DNA from: Botryotinia globosa
Lineage: Eukaryota; Ascomycota; Leotiomycetes; Helotiales; Sclerotiniaceae
Assembly (NCBI GenBank): GCA_014898425.1
Contig: RCSZ01000004.1
Location: forward strand, 2,820,904 to 2,884,903
DNA length: 64,000 bases
Direction of reading: 5' to 3'
Part shown: one piece after another, positions 13,234 to 23,500 of the stretch
Layout of the letters: each line of letters begins with the position of its first letter
Position numbering within the stretch: position 1 is the first letter of the stretch
The notes under the pieces: model-generated
Seen by the model: only the letters and a program-made list of their open reading frames with translations
Told to the model about the DNA's origin: nothing
Database searches by the model: none
Translations under genes and position numbers: made by a program

Positions 13234-14429
13234 TTACATCCCGGTAAACGGTCCGCAAAATGATATGGAAGAGCCTTCCTAACAACTGAACCGTAGATCC
13301 CATTGCATCCATAATGCTGAATACTGATATGTATAGTTTAAGTTTGTTTTAATAAGGTTAATTAAGACAGGGGACACCCTATTGACGATTTACTAGCCAA
13401 TATAGGCACTAATTCGTGTTGTTGAACAGAAGTCCCGGGCATATTATGGTAATTCGCTTACAGCATACCCCCCTTGAAAATCTGTGGTTTCAATCATACC
13501 TGTCAAGCATAATCGTATTTCCCCAGAATTTAGGGTTACCGAGCTCATGCCGGCATGGTGACACGCACATGGATATTTCCCCAATTCGGTCTCTAAAACA
13601 ACGCGTCTGCTTTCTACAACAATAACGGACAGCCGACCAAAACCCTAAAAGTAAAGCCAGGGGTTTTCAGTGGTATGTCATCGACTATTCGCGACTAGCA
13701 TCAATAACGCGTATGTCACTTACTCACTTATTACAAATAATAAGGTTTTCGCATGTTTTGAATACCTACATAGCCTAAAAAGAAAGCCTCCACCGAGGTA
13801 AATATAATAAGCTTACTACACCGCTTTTATTTTGCCTCCGAGAGAGTTGTTCTGCCAGATTCCAGAACAAACTGATCCTGGCTAATGAAAGCGGTATAAT
13901 ACAACTCAATTCATATACCTTCGTAAAACCGCTCACCTGGGCAGTTATATAGGCATAGTCACAGTCACAGTCACAGTCACATATTCTATTTAAGGAACAA
14001 CAAACAGATCTGAAACTAAGAGCCCATTTGCCAATCATATCCCCTGATATCGTAATCTGTATCACGATTCGAAATAACATCTCCTGTAAAACAATCGCCA
14101 TGATACAAAAAATCGGTTCAGATGTCTTGAGATGTCTTGAAATATGATCGTCAAACAGGCGCTGATCTCGTATTTCGTGCGTATTCCAGATCCTGACAGG
14201 TACTACATGTCGAATTAAATTAGATATAGACAGCCAAGCATTTTCAAGCTGACCGTTATTTAAAGAATAAAAGGGTGGTGGTGGTTATCTGTTGTAAGTG
14301 TTTTGATCGGTGTTTGGGTTGTCCGTGATTTCCCGGAAGGTTTAAGCTCAATTAGCGTATCGCCAATTCAATCGCTCCCGGTAGATACCGGTAGTTGACA
14401 ACGTTAACGAGTCCTCAGAAATCTAGCTA
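13234..14429. other. Intergenic, no gene seen
   Basis: No coding region recognised. Holds a short hexanucleotide tandem repeat near 13956-13981 (unit AGTCAC, about four to five copies). Frames at 13416-13625 and 13775-14101 lack motifs. Confidence 0.4.
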
Positions 14430-14431
14430 TA

Positions 14432-14852
14432 TAGAGGTTGAAGGCGTAAGTCGTGTAAGCCCCATTTTTAATAAAAGTTGCTGTTTTACGAAATTCTAAT
14501 GCTGCTTTTAGTAATTTTATTAGATATTCAATTAATTCCCTCAAATTTTCGAAATTTGAAGCTTTTTATTCTTTTTTTCAACTTTTATAATTTTAAAGCT
14601 TTTAAAGTTTTTAAAGCTTTTAATAGATTCTAAATATATTTAGAATAGTATTTCTGAAAAGAAAAATATGAAATTTGATAAATTTGAGTGATTTTGCTAG
14701 GATTAGAATAAATTTATAATACTTTCATTATTTAGAATTCATTATATAAATTTTCAATCAGTATAATAATATGATTAGTCAAAATCATAAAAATGAGGAA
14801 AAGCTTGGTTGCTTTTTGATGTGTTTTACAATACTTACGCCGTCAACCTTCG
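14432..14852. mobile_element. MITE family A, copy 1 (421 bp)
   Basis: Non-coding AT-rich element bounded by terminal inverted repeats: the left end GAGGTTGAAGGCGTAAG matches the reverse complement of the right end at all but one or two positions. TA dinucleotides flank it (14430-14431 and 14853-14854), as for Tc1/mariner-type insertions. Nearly the same sequence recurs at 16390-16809 and 28652-29072. It carries no open frame, so it would depend on a transposase elsewhere. It sits between the regulator and boa12. Confidence 0.85.
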
Positions 14853-14975
14853 TATAACTGTAACACAATCTGACACGGTGAGTGTTCATCTTAATTATAC
14901 TCCATACCAGAGTATAGGGAGATGATTTGTTTGCGTTTTTGAGCCTTTTTCTTCAAAAAATACATGCATGTGAGA

Positions 14976-14990
14976 GGGGTCCCCCCCCCC
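14976..14990. repeat. Poly-C run
   Basis: A run of about ten C residues lies in intergenic DNA just after MITE copy 1. It is a likely spot for length error in sequencing. No function is proposed. Confidence 0.5.
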
Positions 14991-15317
14991 AACTGATCTC
15001 AAACATGCAAACGTTATTCTCCCGATCTTAAAACAGGTGGGAATCATTACATTCAACAGGAAGCCCCCCGTTCTCACGCAGATTGTTTTCCACTTTATGT
15101 TTTCAAGTCAAACTCTACTTCATTGTTACACATTGCAGAGTTCGTTTCCCCTTGTCTTTGATAATCAATGCTGTTTGTTAGTAGCAAAGGTGGCTTTTGG
15201 TTTCCCGGAGTAAGCCCTAAACTTTATTTTGAGTGCTACAATATGTATAAGTGGGACAAGACGAACCATGTTGGCAATTTCATTTTGCAATTTTTCGTTG
15301 TCTATGTTCTAGATATG

Positions 15318-15980
15318 TCAAAATCTAGTCAAAGAATCTACATTTTGTACCACGTGGTATTCACAGGTCGGCCGCCCACTTTCGAGATCTTCTTGCAATA
15401 AGGGCCGCAAATTATCCACCAGCTTAGTTAAATCCGAATTCCCCGCGGCGCAAAGAGCTTCTTTGATTGCTTCCACAAGGGTATTGTCCGGACCGAAACG
15501 TTCACGACTCATAATCGCAACTTGTGCAGGGAGACCCACTGTGGCTCCTGGCAGTGGAGTTGAATACAGCACGACCCAGTCCACATTTTGCAAGTCGGCA
15601 CCCCAGGCCAGAAATGCAACGTGGTCTGATATATGGCTCAGATGTCCTGTACATTGGCAAAGCCAAGCATCATCGAGGCCAGCAATGGGGGAGTCGATTC
15701 CAAAGGCGGTGTAGATACGTTCTGGCTGGCTGAGGGGAGTAAGAGATACCAGCTCTTGGTTTGTACAGGGCCAGACTCCATTCATGACGGGTGCATATTG
15801 AATGACAAAGTTCTTCGTGCGCTCCCAATAATACTGTTGAGAAGTATGGGTCATGTACCACGATCCATAGAGCCAATTCTCTGGAGTAGGAGTCCATGAT
15901 TTGTCTTGCACACCCTCGATGAATGATGGAGGTGGTCGGACTTTGACCGTTGCTTTCGATTCAGATCTGTGGCTTGTCAT
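15318..15980 (-). CDS. boa12: Cluster protein of unknown function; candidate BOA12
   Basis: Single-exon frame of 220 residues when read from the ATG at 15980; an upstream ATG at 16151 in the same frame would add 57 residues of less protein-like, Ser-rich sequence, so I prefer the shorter form. Seen: Trp/Tyr-rich N-terminal segment (WLYGSWYMTHTSQQYYW) reminiscent of the first strand of lipocalin-like barrels, and a mid-region with two Cys (WLCQCTGH). No signal peptide or membrane segment. BOA12 of B. cinerea has no assigned function. A CGG-N3-CCG element lies 140 bases upstream. The lipocalin-like idea is inference only. Confidence 0.65.
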   Translation of the reverse strand: MTSHRSESKATVKVRPPPSFIEGVQDKSWTPTPENWLYGSWYMTHTSQQYYWERTKNFVIQYAPVMNGVWPCTNQELVSLTPLSQPERIYTAFGIDSPIAGLDDAWLCQCTGHLSHISDHVAFLAWGADLQNVDWVVLYSTPLPGATVGLPAQVAIMSRERFGPDNTLVEAIKEALCAAGNSDLTKLVDNLRPLLQEDLESGRPTCEYHVVQNVDSLTRF

Positions 15981-16119
15981 TGTATACTCGGTCCAATACA
16001 GAAGCCTTAGAATGAGATGTATGTAAATTTGAGATATTGAGTTGTGAGATATTCGATATGATTTCGAGGTCGAGTGCACCTTAGCTTTTATCTTATGGCC
16101 GGTGTTCTCAGTAGGCCCA

Positions 16120-16130
16120 TCGGCCACCGC
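16120..16130. promoter_or_regulatory. CGG-N3-CCG site upstream of boa12
   Basis: Sequence TCGGCCACCGC, 140 bases before the preferred boa12 start. Its core CGGCCACCG is identical to the core in the boa10/boa11 promoter. Inverted CGG triplets are classic Zn2Cys6 dimer sites; BOA13 as the binder is inference. Confidence 0.5.
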
Positions 16131-16389
16131 TGCTATACTCGCACGTATCATCTTATGTCTCGGTTTGCATATACTTAGAGTTTTTCACTCCGAGCTTTGA
16201 GTCAATCGTACAATTCATCCCTCAGTTTCACTCAGTGTTATCGTCATGCCACTACTTAAGTGGAACATTTCTTTCTGTAAATGTCTGGCAGTCACAAGCT
16301 GTCTGGATCACATTTATTTGGTGCATACGCTCTTGCACAATGTGTTGTACTAATCTCCAGAGTGGGAAAGTACCGGCTTTGGTAGATTA

Positions 16390-16809
16390 CGGAGGTTGAA
16401 GGCGTAAGTCGTGTAAGCCTCATTTTTAATAAAAGTTGCTGTTTTACGAAATTCTAATACCGCTTTTAATAATTTTATTAGATATTCAACTAATCCTTTC
16501 AAATCTTCGAAATTTAAAGCTTTTCATCTCTTTTTTCAACTTTTATAATTTTAAAGCTTTTAAAGCTTTTAAAGCTTTCAATAGATTCTAAATACATTTA
16601 GAATAATATTTCTAAAAAAAAAATATAAAATTTGATAAATTTGAATAATTTTGTTAAGATTAGAATAAATTTATAATACTTTTACTATCTAAAATTCATT
16701 ATATAAATTTTTAATTAGTATAATAATATAATTGATCAAAATCATAAAAATGGGGAAAAGCTTGATCGCTTTTTGATGTGTTTTACAATACTTACGCCGT
16801 CAACCTCTG
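16390..16809. mobile_element. MITE family A, copy 2 (420 bp)
   Basis: Second copy of the element at 14432-14852, same orientation, with terminal repeats and flanking TA (16388-16389 and 16810-16811). It differs from copies 1 and 3 mostly by C-to-T or G-to-A changes, which suggests light RIP or age. It lies between the boa12 promoter and the 3' end of boa11. Confidence 0.85.
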
Positions 16810-17175
16810 TACCAACACAAGAACTCAAAAAAGACACATATTAATTCAACTACAACTGTGTGAAATCAGGGAATCGTGATAGGAGATTTTTTTTTCAGTG
16901 ATATGCAGCTATATTTTGAGGCTGTACAAAGATGCGTTAAATCTTATCAAATTCAATTTTCTGTAAACACCAGATTCACATTACACTTACGACCAAAAAG
17001 GTCGACCAGCTTGTAAGCCAACACGAATACACCGTATCCCCTGGACAATGGAATATCTGCAGTATTTGCAGATAAACAAATTTGTGTAAATCTAAACGTA
17101 AAGTCGATCATGTCTCATGCTCTCGAAGTTCAAAAGCTCTCAGAAGATCCGTTGACGGTATTTGGCTTCCATTAC

Positions 17176-18618
17176 TTACTCGAATACAGGCGCAATCCAT
17201 TTGTTCCAAGTTTCGTCCTGCCTCAATCTCTTGGCTGCTGATTTCTCGATCCAAACAACCAAATCTACATTACCATTCCGCTGTGCCGGCATTGGCACTA
17301 CTCTAGGAATGCAGTCTAAGAAAGGATTGGCCAGCCTCAAAGCATCCTGAAATCCCAAGCTTCCACCCCAGTCTTGCTTATAAAACCCCATATCTTTCAA
17401 ATTACTAATGACCAAAATGGGATTTAGAGTTTTGGCGTATGATACACGTTCCTCTGTAATATCGCCCAAGCCATCTAGAAACCCGATAATGTCTCTTATA
17501 TGCTTATCATTGAAATCGTTTCGTGACTCGGAGATAGCAAGTGCTGCTTCAAAGATGGACCTTGGATGAATATCAAGGGTGATGGGGAAACCCAGAGAGG
17601 AATTTCCCATGAATCTCTTGGGTAGTGGTGGATCTAGAACTGTACGACCATCATATGCGACAGACAGATTTCCCCGTAAAAGTCCTCGACTCCCGTTCGA
17701 TATCCTAGCACGGTTGACGCAGCACCACATTAATGCAGCAAGTGCATCGTTCACTGTTAACCAGGATGCTACTGAGCCTTCTATTGAAATAGAGTCTCTG
17801 AGCTCCCCCAATTTCGAGTTGGAAATGCAGAAGAGGGCAATTTCCATCTCAGTGATTGACTTTGGGGGAAGGTCAATGAGATGATTTCTGGGATCTTCGA
17901 GCTTTGAATTGGCAAGTTGTAGCTTGTATTCTCGAACATCCATTCGCTCAACGTTAAGATTTCCTCGCATGAGTGGAGATCTATCAAGAAAGCTGGGTAA
18001 GACCTCATAGTCCTGCAAGTCATCATTGAGAGCCACTTCGGCTTCGGTGGGCCAAGAAGCTTTCACGTTCTTCGATAGAATAGAGAGTATGCTATTCCAG
18101 GCAAGTACGTCACATGCTGTATGGAGGACACTCAGATGAAGAATCAATCCTCCATCAATGAAGTTTGCCTGAGTAGCTATAACCGGTAGTCTTTCCTGAG
18201 TCATGTACCCCTTCACTGGACTGAGGCAGTCGTCTGTGAAGAGAGCACTCGGGAACCTTGATTTTCTTAAACTTTTGTAGGAATGTGGCCATGGATTTCC
18301 GCTTCCAGTACGGAGGTCTTTAAAGATCAATTGATTTCCTTCGAAATCTCCAGGTAGAGTTTCGATACAAAACTTTCCAGGAGAATCCGTGGAGACGACA
18401 GAACCGCCAAGAAAAGGAATTTCCTTTATAGTCTGCTTCAAACCTAGCTTCAAGTGTTTATGGATATCTTCAATGTTACTGCGGCGAGAGATTGGCCAGC
18501 TGTAATTCATACTGATAACATATGTTCGAGGCATGAGGTGATCTAGCGGCGTCAACTGAGTGATTAAAGTTTCGGTCGCGGCAGGCGTTGCCTGGTTGGG
18601 AGGAGTGCTGCTAGACAT
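17176..18618 (-). CDS. boa11: BAHD-like acyltransferase; candidate BOA11
   Basis: Cytosolic CoA-dependent acyltransferase of the fungal trichothecene-acetyltransferase/BAHD type, 480 residues, single exon from the ATG at 18618. Seen: catalytic HxxxD motif as HTACD (in LSVLHTACDVLAW, about residue 160) and a C-terminal DWGGSLG that stands in for the structural DFGWG motif of the family. It is divergent from boa10 over a 346-bp shared promoter. Expected role: transferring an acyl group, possibly the BOA9 tetraketide chain, to the hydroxylated core; this is inference from the structure of botcinins. The stop codon overlaps a GTAAGT, so a short 3' exon cannot be excluded. Confidence 0.85.
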   Translation of the reverse strand: MSSSTPPNQATPAATETLITQLTPLDHLMPRTYVISMNYSWPISRRSNIEDIHKHLKLGLKQTIKEIPFLGGSVVSTDSPGKFCIETLPGDFEGNQLIFKDLRTGSGNPWPHSYKSLRKSRFPSALFTDDCLSPVKGYMTQERLPVIATQANFIDGGLILHLSVLHTACDVLAWNSILSILSKNVKASWPTEAEVALNDDLQDYEVLPSFLDRSPLMRGNLNVERMDVREYKLQLANSKLEDPRNHLIDLPPKSITEMEIALFCISNSKLGELRDSISIEGSVASWLTVNDALAALMWCCVNRARISNGSRGLLRGNLSVAYDGRTVLDPPLPKRFMGNSSLGFPITLDIHPRSIFEAALAISESRNDFNDKHIRDIIGFLDGLGDITEERVSYAKTLNPILVISNLKDMGFYKQDWGGSLGFQDALRLANPFLDCIPRVVPMPAQRNGNVDLVVWIEKSAAKRLRQDETWNKWIAPVFE

Positions 18619-18964
18619 TTTTCGAGAAAATGGGTAGGAAATTGATTCTCACTGAACTTCAAGGAACACCGTGGACGGACCTTTTGAACTGTGCAATATC
18701 TGATGGGGCTGTGTTATCTGTATTCTGTGATGTAAATGAATTGAGAGCCACTTTCTAAGGTCCGCGGGATATCCACAAACTGTCTGAGTTTCCGGCCACC
18801 GGTCATTAAACCCGAATATTCACCTTACTGGCGATCAAAATTTCCCATCTTCTTTCTAGTTGGTATTTTGTCTTGTTTCGTCCCCGAATCGAAAGCATCA
18901 AGAGTTCTTGGATTTTTTTTTATCACACTTTCGACTTCTTTCCAAATATAGTCTATTGTAGATT
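18619..18964. promoter_or_regulatory. Bidirectional boa11/boa10 promoter
   Basis: A 346-bp region between divergent starts. It contains the CGG-N3-CCG element at 18792-18802, close to its middle, and a pyrimidine-rich stretch before the boa10 start. Confidence 0.6.
18792..18802. promoter_or_regulatory. CGG-N3-CCG site, boa10/boa11
   Basis: Sequence CCGGCCACCGG; both CGG half-sites intact, placed between the divergent starts, 174 bases from boa11 and 163 from boa10. Confidence 0.5.
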
Positions 18965-19947
18965 ATGGAGAACCCGGTTTTGATACAGAAAGCCCCTCGG
19001 CGATACAAATCTGCAATTCCATTATTCCTGTTTCATGATGGTGGTGGAACAGTTTTACCCTATTACTTCCTTGAAAGCTTAAACCGCAATGTATGGGGAA
19101 TATCATATCCACATCTGAATGATGGCGGTACTTTTGAAAGCGGTATTAAAGGAATGGGCGAATTATATGCTGGATACATCCGGGGAAAAGTCTCCAGAGG
19201 CAAAGTCCTACTTGGTGGTTAGTTTCTCACTTTCTTGCCTACAAAACGTTACTTAAGTTTGCTACAGGTTGGTCTGCAGGAGGGTCAATAGCAATCCAAG
19301 TTGCAAAGTGTTTGGAGAATATTCCCGAACTTTGCGTCGCTGGAGTAATTTTATTAGATACGCCATTCCCCGATTTTCCGGACTGGCGGCCAAAGAATTC
19401 ACCACCAGTTCAGTTTCACATCCCAGTGGCACCGGATCAGACAGCAAAGAGTAGAATGGCACAGCAGCAAGCTGTCAATGATATTATCCATGCGCTTTCA
19501 GTCTGGGAGTTGCCAACTTGGGAAAACGGAAGGTACAGTCTATTTGTTCTTTTCACATTAAAACGTTATACATGTTAACAATGGATCGAGATTCAGACGA
19601 CCGCCACCCGCTGTTTTCATTAGGGCACTCAAGGTAGTACCGACAGAGAAGGTTGTAGAGGTCGACTGGTTCCGCGAAGAATACGCTCTAGGTTGGCAAA
19701 AGTATCCGTACAACTTTATAATTGAAGAGCTTCGAGTTGATGGTGATCATTTTAGTATCTTCACTCCTTCATATGTGAGTTACTACCTCTAGAGCTCGAT
19801 TTTCTGATTGACTGACGTGAATAATCGTAGCTACCAGAGTTGAGTACGAAATTGAGGGAAGCTCTGGAGCTGCTAGACTCCAAACCAGAGACTGGTATAA
19901 TACTGGATTCCAAGCTGAACAGCAGTATAGTAATTTCTTCTTTATGA
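18965..19947 (+). CDS. boa10: Thioesterase (alpha/beta hydrolase); candidate BOA10
   Basis: Type II-like thioesterase domain protein of 270 residues, likely cytosolic, for chain release from or editing of a PKS. Four exons: 18965-19217, 19268-19532, 19597-19774, 19831-19947, all with GT-AG introns that keep frame. Seen: FHDGGGT oxyanion region near residue 24, nucleophile elbow GWSAGGS (split by intron 1 right at its first Gly, about residue 85), and a late GDHFS that supplies the catalytic His. It lies directly upstream of boa9 in the same direction, consistent with serving that synthase, which has no thioesterase domain of its own. It shares its promoter with boa11. Confidence 0.87.
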
Positions 19948-20258
19948 AGAGACACAATCAAATCACCAAGACCAATCGTTCTTGACGTCGCAGTTGGCAC
20001 GGTTTTGGATTCCAATCTTGGAAAGCTTGGCGATTTGCATGCCACGAGAGCCGCTGAAAACGTTAAGAAAAATTCATATGCAGACGCGAATACTTGTATT
20101 TTTATTATATTACCCATAGATTACACAACCCTAAGTTTTAGAATAATGTATCAGACTACAAAAATCAAGCTAGGACTGAATATTTTGTTCGATTCTAATG
20201 CGTCAATTTGAGTTCAATTTGCTTTGTTTCCTCCCAAGCTGCCCGTGCTCTCAAACAA

Positions 20259-20269
20259 TCGGAATCCGA
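20259..20269. promoter_or_regulatory. CGG-N3-CCG site 1, boa9
   Basis: Perfect 11-bp form TCGGAATCCGA, 295 bases upstream of the boa9 start. Fits TCG-N5-CGA as bound by AflR-type factors. Confidence 0.55.
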
Positions 20270-20290
20270 TGTAACCTTACACCTGGAAGA

Positions 20291-20301
20291 ACGGAGACCG
20301 A
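20291..20301. promoter_or_regulatory. CGG-N3-CCG site 2, boa9
   Basis: ACGGAGACCGA, 21 bases after site 1, giving a tandem pair about three helical turns apart (centre to centre 32 bases). Confidence 0.5.
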
Positions 20302-20563
20302 GGACCCACATCACCGCTGGAAAGCCACACGAAACCGCAAGCTTGGAGAGAGGTGAATAAGCTTTATGTAGAGGTGACGCTTCCCCACAAAGAGCTCATG
20401 GTTCCTGCCACAGATCTGCATAAAGTCAGTACAATTCTTAGATTCCATCAAATTTCGATCACTTATCACAAGTTGGTTTCCAGTATCCTCTACTTTTTAT
20501 CAATCGTTATGTTCATTTGTTGACTTTTTTTTAACGTGCATTACTCTTACAATCATTATAATC

Positions 20564-23500
20564 ATGTCTTCTCCAGAGCCAGTTGCAATCATTGGCATGG
20601 GTAAGTTATTATATATGTTTTTTGTTTTAGAGAGACGAAGTATCTAACCGTTGCTCAGGATGTCGCTTCCCAGGCGACTCGGATACCCCGGATGAGTTCT
20701 GGCAGATGCTTGCCGAGGAACGCTCTGGGTTCTCAAGGCCGCCATTATCGCGCTGGAACATTGATGGCTTTCATGCAAACAAAGCTCGACCTGGTTCTAT
20801 AACTCCAGAAGGTGGTTATTTTATTAATGAGGATATTTGGAAATTTGACCCGGCGTTTTTTGGTATTGTACAAGAGGAGGCGAAGGCAATGGATCCTCAA
20901 CAGAGAAAGTTGCTGGAGTGCGTTTACGAGTCTTTTGAGTCCGGTGGGATCACGCTGAGCCAGTTGTCGGGTTCCAATACAGGTTGTTATATTGGAAATT
21001 TCACTTCCGACTACTACCTACAAGGTCATCGAGACCACAACAATCCGAGGCCCTATAGTTTATTAGGTTCTGGCTACACTATAATTAGCAACCGAGTTAG
21101 TTATCTTTTTGATCTTTGTGGTCCGAGGTAAGTTCCCTGTCAACTCATTTTTAGGTGCACAACTGAGAGTGTGACATTAGTCTCACAATTGACACGGCTT
21201 GCTCTTCCTCTCTCTACTCTTTGCACATTGCCTGCAGAGCATTACAGACGAAAGAAATTGATGCTGCAGTAGTTGGTGGTACAAATCTGATGCTCGCCGT
21301 AGAAACCCAGATGAGTACAGATAAAATTGGTGTTTTATCAGCTACATCTACTTGTCATACTTTCGACGAGTCAGCTGATGGATACGGCCGGGCTGAAGGT
21401 GTTGGTGCAATTTTTTTGAAGCGTTTGTCTGATGCCATTCGGGACAATGATCCTATACGTGGTGTAATCAGAGGCACAGCGACGAATGCGAATGGAAAGA
21501 CCAGTGGCATCACCCAGCCAAGTGCGAAGAGACATGAGACTGTAATGCGTACAGCCTATGAATTCGCCGGTCTGGATCCAAGAGATACCTCGTATTTTGA
21601 GACACATGGCACTGGTACCCAAGTTGGAGATCCAATAGAGATTAAAGGAGTTGGAAATGTTTTCGTTAACGGCACGGACAGGCAGAAACTTCTTGTTGGA
21701 TCGGTATGTTACGCTTTCTGCGCATATCAATTGTAATACTTAATCTTCTAGGTAAAAACAAACGTCGGACACAGCGAAGCAGCTAGTGCCTTGGCAAGTA
21801 TAATAAAAGTATGCTTAGCTATGGAGAAACGCACAATACCAGCAACAATTGGTATAAAGAAGTTGAATCCAAAAAGTAAGTTGTAGAGAACAACTACTGG
21901 GATTATGCACTGACTGTTCCATAGTTGATTTCAGAGGTGGGAGAATAGAGGTCGTTCAAAAAATGACACCTTGGCCAAAAGGCTTTTCTACTTGTCGCGC
22001 AAGTATAAACTCATTTGGTTATGGAGGAGCTAATGCCCATGCAATTGTCGAAGCCGCCGACTCGGTCCTACCCGGAAAGTTGACTTACATTCGACGGGGT
22101 CAAGATGAGAGGGATCTAGAAGATTCCGAGTCAAACGAAATGGTAGGCACAGAATCTGCGTCGCAAGCGCGAGCTGTAACCCGTTCAGAATTTCTGCTTC
22201 TGTTTTCTGCTCATGATATCTCTACGCTGAAAAGCAACATTGAAAGGTGTCGTGACGTGGCAGAAGATTATAACATACTAGACCTGGCGTACACTCTTGG
22301 CTGTCGGAGATCGAATTTTTTTAATTGCGCATACACGGTAGCACGAGAAGAAGATGTAGAGGAGGATCTTATGGAACATGAAATTACGTTCGGAAAGAGG
22401 GGAAAGGGTGGAAACATTGGTTTCATCTTTACAGGACAAGGAGCTCAAAATGCACAGATGGGTCGAGAACTCATGTTGACATTCCCATCATATATCGACA
22501 CTATACGGAAACTTGATCGCTCGCTACAGTCTCTAGGGGATGATTCTCCGGATTGGACCATCGAAGATATCCTCATGGAACCCGCAGTAACCAGTAGGAT
22601 TAACGATGTTGAGATTTCACAGCCTGTTTGCACAGCCGTTCAAATAGCTCTTGTTGGGCTTCTTCGACTTTGGAATGTAACACCAGTTGCATGTATCGGT
22701 CATTCATCTGGCGAAATTGCATCTTCATATGCCGCAAACCTCATAACAGCTGAGGAAGCTATCATCTCCGCATTTTACCGAGGACGAGGGGTTGGAACTC
22801 TCAAAGTGAAAGGCGCTATGCTGGCTGTTGGCGCCGGCCCTGAGGAAATACAGCCTTATCTCACTGATGGACTGCGTATTGCATGCTATAACTCACCTAA
22901 CAGTGTTACATTGAGTGGTGATATTGAGCCTGCTACCATAGTACAGAAGAAGTTAGAATCTGACAGGGTGTTTGTTCGTGAGCTAAAGACCGGTGGCAGA
23001 GCCTATCACTCACACCACATGCTAAATATCGGCAATGACTACGAAAGTCGCTTGTCAGAAGCACTTTCCAGATTCGGCCCATCTCAAACCACCAATCAAG
23101 CTCAAGGACAGAACCCAGTTTTTTTTTCTTCAGTAACTGCTCAGCAAATGCCATCCAATTTCAAACCAGGACCTAGCTATTGGCGTCAGAACTTGGAGTC
23201 TCCAGTACGATTCACTGAAGCGGTTGAAGCTGCATTGGCAGCAGATCTTGGAATTTCACAATTCGTCGAAATTGGCCCTCATTCTGCTCTAGCTGGTCCT
23301 TTGAGGCAGATTAGAGATAATCTTGGGATAACGCCTAAAGACTTGGATTATGCTTCCACCTTAGTACGTGGACAGAGCTCTGTGACTCGTCTTCTGGATC
23401 TCGCTGGAACTCTTACTATGAGAGGATTTCCGGTCAACATTGAGCGCGTCAACGCCATTGAAAAACGAGAGGCTGACGCCATAATCACAAAAACTGGTTT

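Noticed and set aside
13956..13981. AGTCAC tandem repeat as a functional or CRISPR-like array
   Set aside because: Only four to five short direct units without spacers; an ordinary microsatellite.
15463..15899. Plus-strand frames opposite boa12
   Set aside because: Shadows of boa12, which has better composition and a promoter element.
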